Part shown: in pieces, positions 27,518-35,880 of the stretch
Numbering within the stretch: the first letter of the stretch is position 1
Layout: the number at the start of each line of letters is the position of its first letter
Source of the DNA: Celeribacter marinus
Lineage (GTDB): Bacteria > Pseudomonadota > Alphaproteobacteria > Rhodobacterales > Rhodobacteraceae
Reading direction: 5' to 3'
Assembly (NCBI RefSeq): GCF_001308265.1
Contig: NZ_CP012023.1
Coordinates: 2,060,932 to 2,124,931, forward strand
Length of the DNA: 64,000 bases
Position numbers and translations under genes: made by a program
The notes under the pieces: generated by a model
Databases searched by the model: none
Seen by the model: only the letters and a program-made list of their open reading frames with translations
Told to the model about the DNA's origin: nothing

Positions 27518-29368
27518 ATGGCGAGCGGTAAAGGCAGCGGCGGAAAAGTAATCGCAATGGGCATTGTAGGCCTGTTGATCTTGGGTCTTGGCGGATTTGG
27601 AGCCACCAATTTCGGCGGCACAGTCCGCAGTGTTGGCGCGGTCGGCGACCAAGAGGTCGACCTCAATGTCTACGCCCGTGCTTTGCAAAACGAATTGAGC
27701 GCCCTTGAGCAACAGACCGGACAACAAATCACGGTCGCCCAAGCCACGCAGCTCGGCGTCACCAACCAAGTGCTCGACGGTCTTTTGACACGCGCCGCCC
27801 TCGACGGTGAATTGGCGCGCCTTGGCGTATCCGTGGGCGACGACGAAGTGCGCCGCACGCTGATGAGCATTTCCGCCTTCCAAGGTGTTGACGGGACATT
27901 CGACGCCGACACCTATAAATTCGCCATTGAGCGCCTTGGTCAGACCACGAACGAATTCGAAGCATCCCTGCGCAGTGATACCGCGCGGGCCTTGCTTCAG
28001 GGGGCATTGGCCACTGGCGTTGTGATGCCAGACGCCTACGCCAAAGTGATCGTAGACTGGCTTGGAGAGCGGCGCACCGTTAGCGTTGCAAGCCTGACCT
28101 CCGTGGACCTCGACACACAAGTAGAACAAGCCACAGACGCGCAAATCACCGCGCAGTATGAGGAAAACCCCGCCGCCTACACCGCACCCGAGACACGCGA
28201 TGTGACCTATGCGTGGCTGTCCCCGACCATGATTTCCGACACTGTTGAGCTGGACGAAGCCAGCCTACGCCAAATCTACGACGATAATATTGCCGCCTAC
28301 ATTCAACCCGAACGCCGCCTCGTGGAGCGTCTGGTGTATGGCAGTGATGCCGATGCACAGGCCGCAGCCGACCGTATTGCGGCGGGCGAGACCACATTCG
28401 ACGACGAAGTGACCGCACGCGGTCTGTCCCTTGCCGATATCGATTTGGGTGACGTTGCACCAAGTGACATTGGCGCAGCTGCCGATGCGGTATTTGGCGC
28501 TCAGGAGCTTGGCCTTGTCGGTCCTGTGATGTCCGACCTTGGACCTGCATTGTTTCGCGTAAACGGCGTGCTTGAGGCCTCTGAAATCGCATTCGAGGAT
28601 GCGCGCGACGATCTGGCCAAAGAGATGGCAACGGATGCCGCACGCCGCGAGATTGGTGATCTGGTTGAAACCCTCGATGACCTGTTGGCCTCTGGGGCCA
28701 CACTTGAGGAATTGACCGCAGAGACGGCGATGGAGTTGGGCCAAATCGACTGGTCCACCGCATCCGAGGATGGGCTTGCCTCCTACGCGACCTTTGTCAC
28801 AACCGTTCAGGCCGCCCAAGTCGGTGATTTCCCCGAGATTATTGAACTGTCCGATGGTGGCATCTTTGCCCTGCGTCTCAATGCAATCAACCCCGCCGCC
28901 GTGCGCCCTTTGGATGAGGTGCGCGACCAAGTGGCCGCAGATTGGACTGCAAGCGAGACTGCGCGCCTATTGAACGCCCGCGCAATCGATATCCAGACCG
29001 AAGTGGCCGCAGGCACCGCAATGGACGCGCTTGGCCTACCTGTCGAGACCTTTGCAGATATCACGCGCCGCGATTTCATCTCCACAATGCCACAAGGGTT
29101 CATTGACGCTGTGTTCGCACCGGGTCTGGCGCTCGGGGCGACAACTGTGATCACAGGCGCAGACCGCGTTGTGATCGCAAGAGTGGACGCCGTGCAGCCG
29201 CCCGATGCCAACACCGAGATGGACGAGATTGCCGCAAGCTACGCCGAGCAAGCCGCACAGGGTGCCGCCCAAGACGTGATCGCCGCCTTTGCAAACGCCA
29301 TGCGTGTGCGGGATGGCGTCACCGTGAACCAAGCGGCAATCAACGCCGTGCACGCCCAAATGCCCTAA
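27518..29368 (+). CDS. PpiD/SurA-type periplasmic folding factor, inner-membrane anchored
   Basis: 616-residue protein with one N-terminal membrane helix (VIAMGIVGLLILGLGGFGA) followed by a SurA-N/PpiD-like helical chaperone domain (VGDQEVDLNVYARALQNEL, TNQVLDGLLTRAALDGELARL, FQGVDGTFDADTYKFAIERL). A degenerate parvulin region lies around residues 265-360, then a long C-terminal part. It probably helps outer membrane or exported protein folding. GGAGAGACC before the ATG. It sits 31 bases upstream of trpE, so the two may be co-transcribed. Isomerase activity is uncertain. Confidence 0.87.
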   Translation: MASGKGSGGKVIAMGIVGLLILGLGGFGATNFGGTVRSVGAVGDQEVDLNVYARALQNELSALEQQTGQQITVAQATQLGVTNQVLDGLLTRAALDGELARLGVSVGDDEVRRTLMSISAFQGVDGTFDADTYKFAIERLGQTTNEFEASLRSDTARALLQGALATGVVMPDAYAKVIVDWLGERRTVSVASLTSVDLDTQVEQATDAQITAQYEENPAAYTAPETRDVTYAWLSPTMISDTVELDEASLRQIYDDNIAAYIQPERRLVERLVYGSDADAQAAADRIAAGETTFDDEVTARGLSLADIDLGDVAPSDIGAAADAVFGAQELGLVGPVMSDLGPALFRVNGVLEASEIAFEDARDDLAKEMATDAARREIGDLVETLDDLLASGATLEELTAETAMELGQIDWSTASEDGLASYATFVTTVQAAQVGDFPEIIELSDGGIFALRLNAINPAAVRPLDEVRDQVAADWTASETARLLNARAIDIQTEVAAGTAMDALGLPVETFADITRRDFISTMPQGFIDAVFAPGLALGATTVITGADRVVIARVDAVQPPDANTEMDEIAASYAEQAAQGAAQDVIAAFANAMRVRDGVTVNQAAINAVHAQMP

Positions 29369-29399
29369 GGCGTTCCACCGTCTATAGAAAGTCGAACCG

Positions 29400-30914
29400 A
29401 TGGCCACGTTGATCCCGTCCTTTTCCGAGTTTGAAGCCGCGTATGAGGCGGGCGAAAACCAAGTCGTCTACGCCAAAGTGGCCGCTGATCTCGACACCCC
29501 CGTGTCGATCATGCTCAAACTCGCGGGCGCGCGCACCGACAGTTTCATTCTCGAATCTGTGACAGGTGGCGAGGTGCGTGGACGCTATTCCATCATCGGG
29601 ATGAAACCCGATCTGGTGTGGAAAAGTGAGGGCACGCTGTCGTCCATCAATCGCAATGCGCGCTTTGATGCGGACGGATTTGTGGCCCAAGAGGCGGATC
29701 CGCTCACGGCCATTCGCGCCCTGATCGACGAGAGCAAGATTGATCTGCCGCCAGAACTTCCGGCGTCCTGTGCGGGTCTTTTTGGCTATCTTGGCTACGA
29801 TATGATCCGTCTTGTCGAACACCTGCCTGACGTGAACCCCGACCCGATCGGCCTACCCGATGCGGTGTTGATGCGCCCGTCCGTGGTGGCCGTTTTGGAC
29901 GGCGTCAAAGGCGAGGTGATGATCGTATCGCCCGCATGGACAGGCTCCGGTCAGTCCGCCAAAGCCGCCTATGCCCAAGCCGCCGAACGGGTGATGGACG
30001 CGCTACGCGATCTCGAACGCGCCCCCGTTGAGGTCAGCCATGATTTGGGCCAAGAGTGGAGCGCGCCGCCGCCCCAGTCCAATTTCACTCATGAGGGTTA
30101 CCTGCAAGCCGTTGAAAAGGCGAAAGAGTACATCACCGCAGGGGACATCTTTCAAGTCGTGCCCGCACAGCGCTGGACACAAGAGTTTCCGTTGCCGCCC
30201 TTTGCGCTTTATCGCTCTTTGCGCCGCACCAACCCCTCGCCGTTCATGTTCTTTTTCAACTTCGGCGGCTATCAGATCGTCGGTGCCTCCCCCGAAATTC
30301 TCGTGCGTGTGTTCGACGGCGAGGTGACCATCCGCCCGATCGCAGGCACCCGCAAACGCGGCGCCACCCCCGCCGAGGACAAAGCCCTCGAGGACGATCT
30401 TCTGTCGGATCAAAAGGAATTGGCCGAGCACCTGATGCTGCTCGATCTGGGGCGCAACGACACGGGCAAAGTGTCCAAAATCGGCACGGTGCGCCCGACT
30501 GAGGAATTCATCATCGAACGTTATTCCCACGTCATGCACATCGTCTCCAACGTGGTGGGTGAGCTGTCCGATGACCATGATGCGCTGTCGGCACTGCTCG
30601 CGGGATTGCCCGCAGGCACCGTGTCAGGCGCGCCCAAAGTGCGTGCGATGGAAATCATTGACGAGTTGGAACCCGAAAAGCGCGGCGTCTATGGCGGCGG
30701 CGTGGGATACTTTTCCGCGGGTGGCGACATGGACATGTGCATCGCGTTGCGCACCGGTGTGATCAAAGACGAAAAGCTCTATATTCAGGCGGGCGGCGGC
30801 GTGGTCTATGACAGCGACCCACAGCTTGAGTTCGAGGAAACTGTCAACAAATCCAATGCCTTGAGAATGGCGGCCGCAGATGCGGGACGCTTTACAAAGA
30901 CCGGAAACCGCTAG
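29400..30914 (+). CDS. trpE: Anthranilate synthase component I
   Basis: Chorismate-to-anthranilate enzyme, first step of tryptophan synthesis (504 residues), working with the TrpG glutaminase encoded elsewhere. Feedback element FILESVTGGEVRGRYSIIG fits the LLES-type tryptophan site. The catalytic part has RTNPSPFMFFFNFGGYQIVGASPE, RPIAGTRKRGATPAEDKALE, HLMLLDLGRNDTGKVS, SGAPKVRAMEIIDELEP and IQAGGGVVYDSDP. Only 31 bases separate it from the upstream gene, leaving no room for a trp leader or attenuator. Confidence 0.97.
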   Translation: MATLIPSFSEFEAAYEAGENQVVYAKVAADLDTPVSIMLKLAGARTDSFILESVTGGEVRGRYSIIGMKPDLVWKSEGTLSSINRNARFDADGFVAQEADPLTAIRALIDESKIDLPPELPASCAGLFGYLGYDMIRLVEHLPDVNPDPIGLPDAVLMRPSVVAVLDGVKGEVMIVSPAWTGSGQSAKAAYAQAAERVMDALRDLERAPVEVSHDLGQEWSAPPPQSNFTHEGYLQAVEKAKEYITAGDIFQVVPAQRWTQEFPLPPFALYRSLRRTNPSPFMFFFNFGGYQIVGASPEILVRVFDGEVTIRPIAGTRKRGATPAEDKALEDDLLSDQKELAEHLMLLDLGRNDTGKVSKIGTVRPTEEFIIERYSHVMHIVSNVVGELSDDHDALSALLAGLPAGTVSGAPKVRAMEIIDELEPEKRGVYGGGVGYFSAGGDMDMCIALRTGVIKDEKLYIQAGGGVVYDSDPQLEFEETVNKSNALRMAAADAGRFTKTGNR

Positions 30915-30942
30915 TCTCCTCTACGCGAACATCAGACAGACA

Positions 30943-30981
30943 ACAGGGCGCGGGACCATCGGTCACCGCGCCCTGTTTTTG
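30943..30981 (+). terminator. Terminator after trpE
   Basis: 11-base stem ACAGGGCGCGG/CCGCGCCCTGT with a short loop followed by a five-base T-run and TGTG. The convergent Lrp gene ends 17 bases later. Confidence 0.9.
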
Positions 30982-30997
30982 TGTTCCGCGACAGGCG

Positions 30998-31459
30998 TTA
31001 AAGGGGCAACTCGGTCGTGTATTTGATCTCTTCCATCGAGAGGAGAGCCGTCACATTATAGATCGTGACCTCCTCAATCAGGGCCTGATAAAACGCGTCA
31101 TAGGCTTTGGCATTGGTCACACGGACCTTGAGAATATAGTCGATTTCTCCGGCCAAACGGTGCGCTTCCAAAACCTCTGGGCGCGCCTTTAGCACCTGTA
31201 AAAACTTCTCCTGCCACCCCGCCTCATGAGCGTTCGTGCGCACCAAAACAAAGAAACACGCCTCAAGGCCGAGGCTCTCGGCATCCAGAATAACCGTCTC
31301 TTTGCCGATCACCCCGTTCTCACGCATTTTGCGAATACGATTCCATACCGGCGTCTTTGACGAGCCCACAATCTTGGCGATTTCGTCCAAAGACTGGCTT
31401 GCATCATGTTGCAGCTCCCGCAAGATTTTCCGATCCATCTCATCAAGTTGGACACTCAT
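30998..31459 (-). CDS. Lrp/AsnC-family regulator divergent from the sulfur operon
   Basis: DNA-binding regulator (153 residues) with an N-terminal helix-turn-helix (LDEMDRKILRELQHDASQSL, IAKIVGSSKTPVWNRIRKM) and an Lrp ligand-binding domain (CFFVLVRTNAHEAGWQEKF, HRLAGEIDYILKVRV). An in-frame extension upstream to 31663 is rejected because ATG 31459 is family-like and GAGAAAACCGAA lies before it. Divergent from DUF2849-cysI-cysH-fpr across 142 bases with a strong palindrome. Probably controls that operon and itself, perhaps in response to a sulfur amino acid. Confidence 0.92.
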   Translation of the reverse strand: MSVQLDEMDRKILRELQHDASQSLDEIAKIVGSSKTPVWNRIRKMRENGVIGKETVILDAESLGLEACFFVLVRTNAHEAGWQEKFLQVLKARPEVLEAHRLAGEIDYILKVRVTNAKAYDAFYQALIEEVTIYNVTALLSMEEIKYTTELPL

Positions 31460-31545
31460 TTCGGTTTTCTCCCTTTTGGCGGAACACGAGCCTAGCGCAT
31501 CGATGGCTCTGGAACAAACACCCTTATTTGCTCGGACACCTGTGC

Positions 31546-31570
31546 AATTTGTAGAACAATGTTCTAAATT
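31546..31570. promoter_or_regulatory. Palindrome in Lrp/sulfur operon intergenic region
   Basis: TAGAAC-AAT-GTTCTA, a perfect 15-base inverted repeat, extended by AATTT on the left and AATT on the right. Size, AT-rich flanks and location between the Lrp gene and the operon start fit an Lrp/AsnC operator. Confidence 0.6.
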
Positions 31571-31601
31571 GAGGATCAGAAATCGCAAGTGGAAAACCCT
31601 C

Positions 31602-31910
31602 ATGGCCCGTCCTTTTACGCCCAAAGTCGTCACCGCCAACGCCCTTCTGGATGGCGATGTCATCTATCTCGACGCCAGTGGCGCGTGGGTGCGTGCGCTC
31701 AACGACGCGGCCCTTTTTGAGGACGCCGAAACAGCCGAGGCCGCATTGGCGCGCGCGGCCAAAGACGGGATGCAGGTTGGGGCCTATCTGGCCGATGCGA
31801 TCAGTGGCGCAAATGGCCCCGAGCCTACGCATTTTCGCGAAGACTTCCGCCGCACAGGACCGTCCAACTACGCCCACGGCAAACAGGTGACAGGAGCAGA
31901 CCATGTATAA
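31602..31910 (+). CDS. DUF2849 protein, first gene of the sulfite reductase operon
   Basis: 102-residue DUF2849 protein (MARPFTPKVVTANALLDGDV, then DASGAWVRALNDAALFEDAETAEAAL and FREDFRRTGPSNYAHGKQV). The family is almost always beside nitrite/sulfite reductase genes in alphaproteobacteria, so a supporting role in the reductase is likely, but its biochemistry is not known to me. ATG 31602 is used; an in-frame opening further upstream (31236) is spurious because it crosses the operator region. The end overlaps the reductase start by 8 bases. Confidence 0.85.
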   Translation: MARPFTPKVVTANALLDGDVIYLDASGAWVRALNDAALFEDAETAEAALARAAKDGMQVGAYLADAISGANGPEPTHFREDFRRTGPSNYAHGKQVTGADHV

Positions 31911-33573
31911 GTATAACGACTTTGACGCCGCATTCGTCCGCGCGCGCTGTGCGCAGTTTCGCGGCCAGGTTGAGCGGCGTGTTGACGGCTCCCTGACCGA
32001 AGAGGAGTTTCGCCCCCTGCGTCTGATGAACGGTCTATACCTGCAATTGCACGCCTATATGCTACGCGTAGCGATCCCCTATGGCACGCTCAACCCCGAT
32101 CAAATGGACCAATTGGCCTATATCGCCGACACATGGGACAAGGGGTACGGGCATTTCACCACCCGTCAGAACATCCAATTCAACTGGCCAAAATTGCCGG
32201 ATGTGCCCGATATGCTGGACGCGCTCGCGGACGTGGAAATGCACGCGATCCAGACCAGTGGAAACACCATCCGCAACGTGACGGCCGACCATTTCGCGGG
32301 GGCTGCCGCCGATGAGATCGCCGATCCGCGCCCCGTGGCCGAGTTGATCCGTCAGTGGTCGACCGATCACCCCGAGTTTCAGTTCCTGCCGCGCAAATTC
32401 AAGGTGGCCGTGACGGGTGCCGAGGCCGACCGCGCCGTGGTACGCGCTCATGACATCGGGCTGGTCCTCAAACGCCACAACGGTGAGCTTGGTGCCCAAG
32501 TGATCGTCGGTGGCGGTTTGGGGCGCACGCCGATGATCGGTAAAGTGCTAAAAGACTTCATCTCCTTTGGCGACCTTCTGCCCTATCTTGAGGCGGTTGT
32601 ATCCGTGTGGAACCTCTTGGGTCGACGCGACAACAAATATAAGGCGCGGATCAAGATCACGGTACACGAGCACGGGATCGACGATATCGCGGCACGTGTC
32701 GAGGAACGCTTTGCACTCATCCGTCCGGATTTTGACGAAAGCGCCCTCGACGCACTTGCACAAATCGAACATTTCTTTGCACCGCCCGTCTTTGCGAACA
32801 AGCCCGTGGACGCCTACACCCGCGCCTATGAAAACGACCGTATGTTCCGCGCGTGGGCCGACACCAATCTCGCCGCCCACAAAGATGACGGATACGCCAT
32901 TGTGACTGTCTCCACAAAGGCCCACGGCAAAACACCAGGGGACGCCACATCGGCGCAAATGCGTGTGCTTGCACAGGCGGCACGCGATTGGGGTCACGAC
33001 GAATTGCGCATCTCGCACGAGCAAAACGTCATCTTGCCCCACGTACACAAATCGAACCTTCCGGCGCTTCATGCCGCTCTAAAGGCGGTTGATCTCGCCA
33101 CCGCGAATATCGGCCTCATCTCCGACATCATTGCCTGCCCCGGTATGGACTATTGCGCACTGGCGACCGCGCGCGCCATTCCCGTGGCCCAAGGCATCGC
33201 CACACGGTTTGACGAGCTGAAACTGGAGCACGACATTGGCGCGCTCAAGATCAAAATCTCGGGCTGCATCAACGCCTGTGGTCACCACCATGTCGGTCAC
33301 ATCGGCATTTTGGGCCTCGACCGTGCGGGTGTGGAAAACTACCAGATCACGCTTGGCGGTGACGGCACCGAGACGACTGTGATCGGAGAGCGGACCGGAC
33401 CGGGCTTTGCCTATGACGAAATCGTGCCTGCGATCGAGCGGTTGATTGCCGCCTATCTTGAGGTGCGCGATCACGCGGATGAGACGTTCCTCGCGACCTA
33501 CCGCCGCCTTGGAATGGGTCCGTTCAAAGCGGCGCTCTATCCCCCCAAAGAGGATAGTGCACATGCCGCATGA
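31903..33573 (+). CDS. cysI: Siroheme [4Fe-4S] nitrite/sulfite reductase (hemoprotein)
   Basis: Assimilatory sulfite (or nitrite) reductase (556 residues). Siroheme/Fe4S ligands are seen as CPGMDYC (Cys-x5-Cys) and SGCINACGHHHVG (Cys-x3-Cys). It also has YGHFTTRQNIQFNWPKL, TSGNTIRNVTAD and FKVAVTGAE. Its neighbour cysH and the ferredoxin-NADP reductase make sulfite reductase more likely than nitrite reductase. Overlaps the cysH start by 11 bases. Confidence 0.92.
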   Translation: MYKYNDFDAAFVRARCAQFRGQVERRVDGSLTEEEFRPLRLMNGLYLQLHAYMLRVAIPYGTLNPDQMDQLAYIADTWDKGYGHFTTRQNIQFNWPKLPDVPDMLDALADVEMHAIQTSGNTIRNVTADHFAGAAADEIADPRPVAELIRQWSTDHPEFQFLPRKFKVAVTGAEADRAVVRAHDIGLVLKRHNGELGAQVIVGGGLGRTPMIGKVLKDFISFGDLLPYLEAVVSVWNLLGRRDNKYKARIKITVHEHGIDDIAARVEERFALIRPDFDESALDALAQIEHFFAPPVFANKPVDAYTRAYENDRMFRAWADTNLAAHKDDGYAIVTVSTKAHGKTPGDATSAQMRVLAQAARDWGHDELRISHEQNVILPHVHKSNLPALHAALKAVDLATANIGLISDIIACPGMDYCALATARAIPVAQGIATRFDELKLEHDIGALKIKISGCINACGHHHVGHIGILGLDRAGVENYQITLGGDGTETTVIGERTGPGFAYDEIVPAIERLIAAYLEVRDHADETFLATYRRLGMGPFKAALYPPKEDSAHAA

Positions 33574-34747
33574 GGCAGACCAGTTACGCGCAGAGTTCGG
33601 CACGGTCGACGACCGTGTTGCGCGGCTCAATGACCGCTATCGCAACCACTCGGCCACCTCGGTGCTTGAGCTGGCGTTGCGCGATGCGGAATTGGGGCGC
33701 ATCGCCCTTGTGTCCTCCTTTGGTGCCGAAAGTGTTGTGTTGTTGCACATGATTTCGGTGATGAAACCCGACACGCCCGTGGTCTTTATCGACACTGAGA
33801 TGCTGTTCCCCGAGACGATCGAGTATCAACTTGAGATTGTGAAGACGCTCGATCTGCGCGATGTGCGCCGCATTCGGCCCAATCCGACCAAAATTGCCGC
33901 CCATGACCCCGATGGACTGCTGCACCAAAGCGATACAGATAGCTGCTGTGATCTGCGCAAAACCGTGCCGCTGCAAACCGCGATTTCGGAGTTTGACGCA
34001 TGGATTTCAGGGCGCAAACGGTTTCAGGGCAGCACACGTCAGAACCTCGATTTCTTTGAAAACGAGCTTGATACACGCATTAAAATCAATCCGTTGGCGC
34101 ATTGGGCCCCTGCGGATGTACAAGATTATATGATCAACAACCGCTTGGCGCGTCACCCGCTCGTGGCCAAGGGCTATCCATCCATCGGCTGCGCGCCGTG
34201 CACCTCTCCCGTCAAAGCGGGCGAAGATCCCCGTGCGGGGCGCTGGCGCGGCAGTCAAAAAGAAGAGTGCGGCATCCATTTCGTGGACGGCAAAATGGTG
34301 CGTGGCCCCCTGCCCGCAGCGATCGTCACCGAGGCGCAGACACCCAACACACAAGACACGGGAGACACCGCAATGAGCGTGATCGTCCAAGACACCGGAT
34401 TTACCACAGACGACTTTGACGGCATCTGGATCGATATGCCCGCCGACACCGACCCCGAAACGCTCAGCCAATACGGCAACACCGAGGGCATTCGCGTTGC
34501 CTTTACGTCCTTTTCTGACGGGCGCGGGTTCACATTGGCGCGCATGTTGCGCCTTGCGGGCTACACGGGACGGTTGCGCGCTGAGGGGCATGTGATCGCC
34601 GATCAATACGCCATGGCGCGCCGCGCAGGGTTTGACGAGGTCGAAATCTCTCCCGATCTGGCCGCCCGCCAACCCGCACAGCAATGGGTGTTTCGCGCGG
34701 ATTGGACCGCCAACGATTACCAGAGCCGCTTGCGCAAACGCGCATAA
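33563..34747 (+). CDS. cysH: Fused APS/PAPS reductase (CysH) and DUF934 protein
   Basis: One continuous frame of 394 residues. Residues 1 to about 265 are an adenylylsulfate-type reductase: PP-loop-related VSSFGAESVVLLHM, iron-sulfur cysteines CCDLRK and GCAPCTSP, and catalytic ECGIHF. Residues about 272-394 are a complete DUF934 domain (FDGIWIDMPADTDPE, GRGFTLARMLRLAGYTGRLR, ADQYAMARRAGFDEVEI). These are normally two genes; here no stop separates them. An internal ATG at 34373 with GGGAG before it could also give DUF934 alone. Start ATG 33563 overlaps cysI. Confidence 0.88.
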   Translation: MPHEADQLRAEFGTVDDRVARLNDRYRNHSATSVLELALRDAELGRIALVSSFGAESVVLLHMISVMKPDTPVVFIDTEMLFPETIEYQLEIVKTLDLRDVRRIRPNPTKIAAHDPDGLLHQSDTDSCCDLRKTVPLQTAISEFDAWISGRKRFQGSTRQNLDFFENELDTRIKINPLAHWAPADVQDYMINNRLARHPLVAKGYPSIGCAPCTSPVKAGEDPRAGRWRGSQKEECGIHFVDGKMVRGPLPAAIVTEAQTPNTQDTGDTAMSVIVQDTGFTTDDFDGIWIDMPADTDPETLSQYGNTEGIRVAFTSFSDGRGFTLARMLRLAGYTGRLRAEGHVIADQYAMARRAGFDEVEISPDLAARQPAQQWVFRADWTANDYQSRLRKRA

Positions 34748-34856
34748 GCAGCGAAAAGAACGCCACATCGACCGCGTGCGCCACCTTGCGGTGAGCCAGA
34801 CTGATCTGGATCAAAGCTACATTCGACATACGCATTTAGAAAGTGCCCAACCGAAA

Positions 34857-35693
34857 ATGACCGAGCAGAGCCAAGTGACCGAAGTAAAAACAAAACCCGT
34901 CCCCACCCTGCCTGACGCCGCCAAAGTTTTGGAGGTCACGCATTGGGATGATCGCCTGTTCTCGTTCAAGGTGGAGCGCCCACAGACGTTGCGCTTTCGC
35001 TCGGGCGAGTTTGTGATGATCGGCCTGATGGGTGATGTGAACCCGACGACCGGCAAGCAAAAGCCACTGCTGCGCGCCTACTCCATCGCCTCTCCGTCAT
35101 GGGAGGAGCACCTCGAATTCTATTCGATCAAGGTACAGGACGGCCCGCTCACCTCGCGTTTGCAGCATATCGGAGTGGGCGATGAGATCATCTTGCGCCC
35201 CAAACCTGTCGGCACGTTGGTTGTGGATGCGCTTTTGCCCGGAAAACGGTTGTGGATGTTTGCCACTGGCACGGGCATCGCGCCCTTTGCCTCTCTGATG
35301 CGCGAACCGGAAGTGTTTGAAAAGTTTGATGAAGTAATCTTGATGCACACCTGTCGTCAGGTCTCTGAACTGGAATACGGGCGTCAGTTGGTGGAGTTCA
35401 TCAAATCCGACGAAATGCTGTCCGAGATCGAACAGGGCAAGCTGCGCTATTACCCGACCACCACGCGCGAAGAGTTCCACCACATGGGCCGCGTGACGGA
35501 TAACCTGTCGTCGGGCAAGGTCTTCGAGGATCTCGGAATTGCACCGATCAACCCCGAAACCGACCGTGGCATGGTGTGCGGCAACCTCGCGTTCAACAAA
35601 GACATTATGGTCATTCTCGACGGCTTTGGCCTACGCGAGGGCGCCAATTCCGAGCCTAAGGAATATGTGGTTGAAAAAGCCTTTGTCGATTAA
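34857..35693 (+). CDS. fpr: Ferredoxin/flavodoxin--NADP reductase
   Basis: FAD enzyme exchanging electrons between NADPH and ferredoxin or flavodoxin (278 residues). FAD-binding LRAYSIASPSWEEHLEFYSIK and GPLTSRLQHI, NADP-binding WMFATGTGIAPFASLMRE, and C-terminal MVCGNLAFNKDIMVILDGFGL with the terminal VEKAFVD are all Fpr-like. ATG 34857 is preferred over the open frame back to 34632, which covers the cysH 3' end. Likely electron donor to the upstream sulfite reductase. Confidence 0.95.
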   Translation: MTEQSQVTEVKTKPVPTLPDAAKVLEVTHWDDRLFSFKVERPQTLRFRSGEFVMIGLMGDVNPTTGKQKPLLRAYSIASPSWEEHLEFYSIKVQDGPLTSRLQHIGVGDEIILRPKPVGTLVVDALLPGKRLWMFATGTGIAPFASLMREPEVFEKFDEVILMHTCRQVSELEYGRQLVEFIKSDEMLSEIEQGKLRYYPTTTREEFHHMGRVTDNLSSGKVFEDLGIAPINPETDRGMVCGNLAFNKDIMVILDGFGLREGANSEPKEYVVEKAFVD

Positions 35694-35722
35694 GGCGCGT
35701 CAACAATCTACGATTTGAAACG

Positions 35723-35748
35723 GCCCCGCTTTGGCGGGGCTTTTCTTT
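35723..35748 (+). terminator. Terminator of sulfur operon
   Basis: GCCCCGC/GCGGGGC stem with 4-base loop, then TTTTCTTT. Confidence 0.9.
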
Positions 35749-35791
35749 GCGCTCATCCTCACGGCTAACCGCCTCTAGTCGCGCCGCCCAC

Positions 35792-35826
35792 GAAAAAGGC
35801 CGCGCAAAGTCTCCCTTGCGCGGCCT
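35792..35826 (-). terminator. Terminator of Ala-rich lipoprotein gene
   Basis: Perfect 11-base stem AGGCCGCGCAA/TTGCGCGGCCT with an 8-base loop. On the minus strand it is followed by TTTTT. Confidence 0.9.
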
Positions 35827-35835
35827 AAATCTATA

Positions 35836-35878
35836 TCACATCAGCGACTTGTCGTATCAAAGTCACATCAGCGACTTG
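35836..35878 (-). repeat. Tandem 16-base direct repeats after the lipoprotein gene
   Basis: TCACATCAGCGACTTG occurs at 35836-35851 and again at 35863-35878, 27 bases apart, both between the lipoprotein stop and its terminator. Probably a duplication in the 3' untranslated region; no function is evident. Confidence 0.7.
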
Positions 35879-35880
35879 GC

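Noticed and set aside
29369..29399. Tryptophan attenuator before trpE
   Set aside because: Only 31 bases separate trpE from the upstream gene; there is no leader peptide or competing hairpin.
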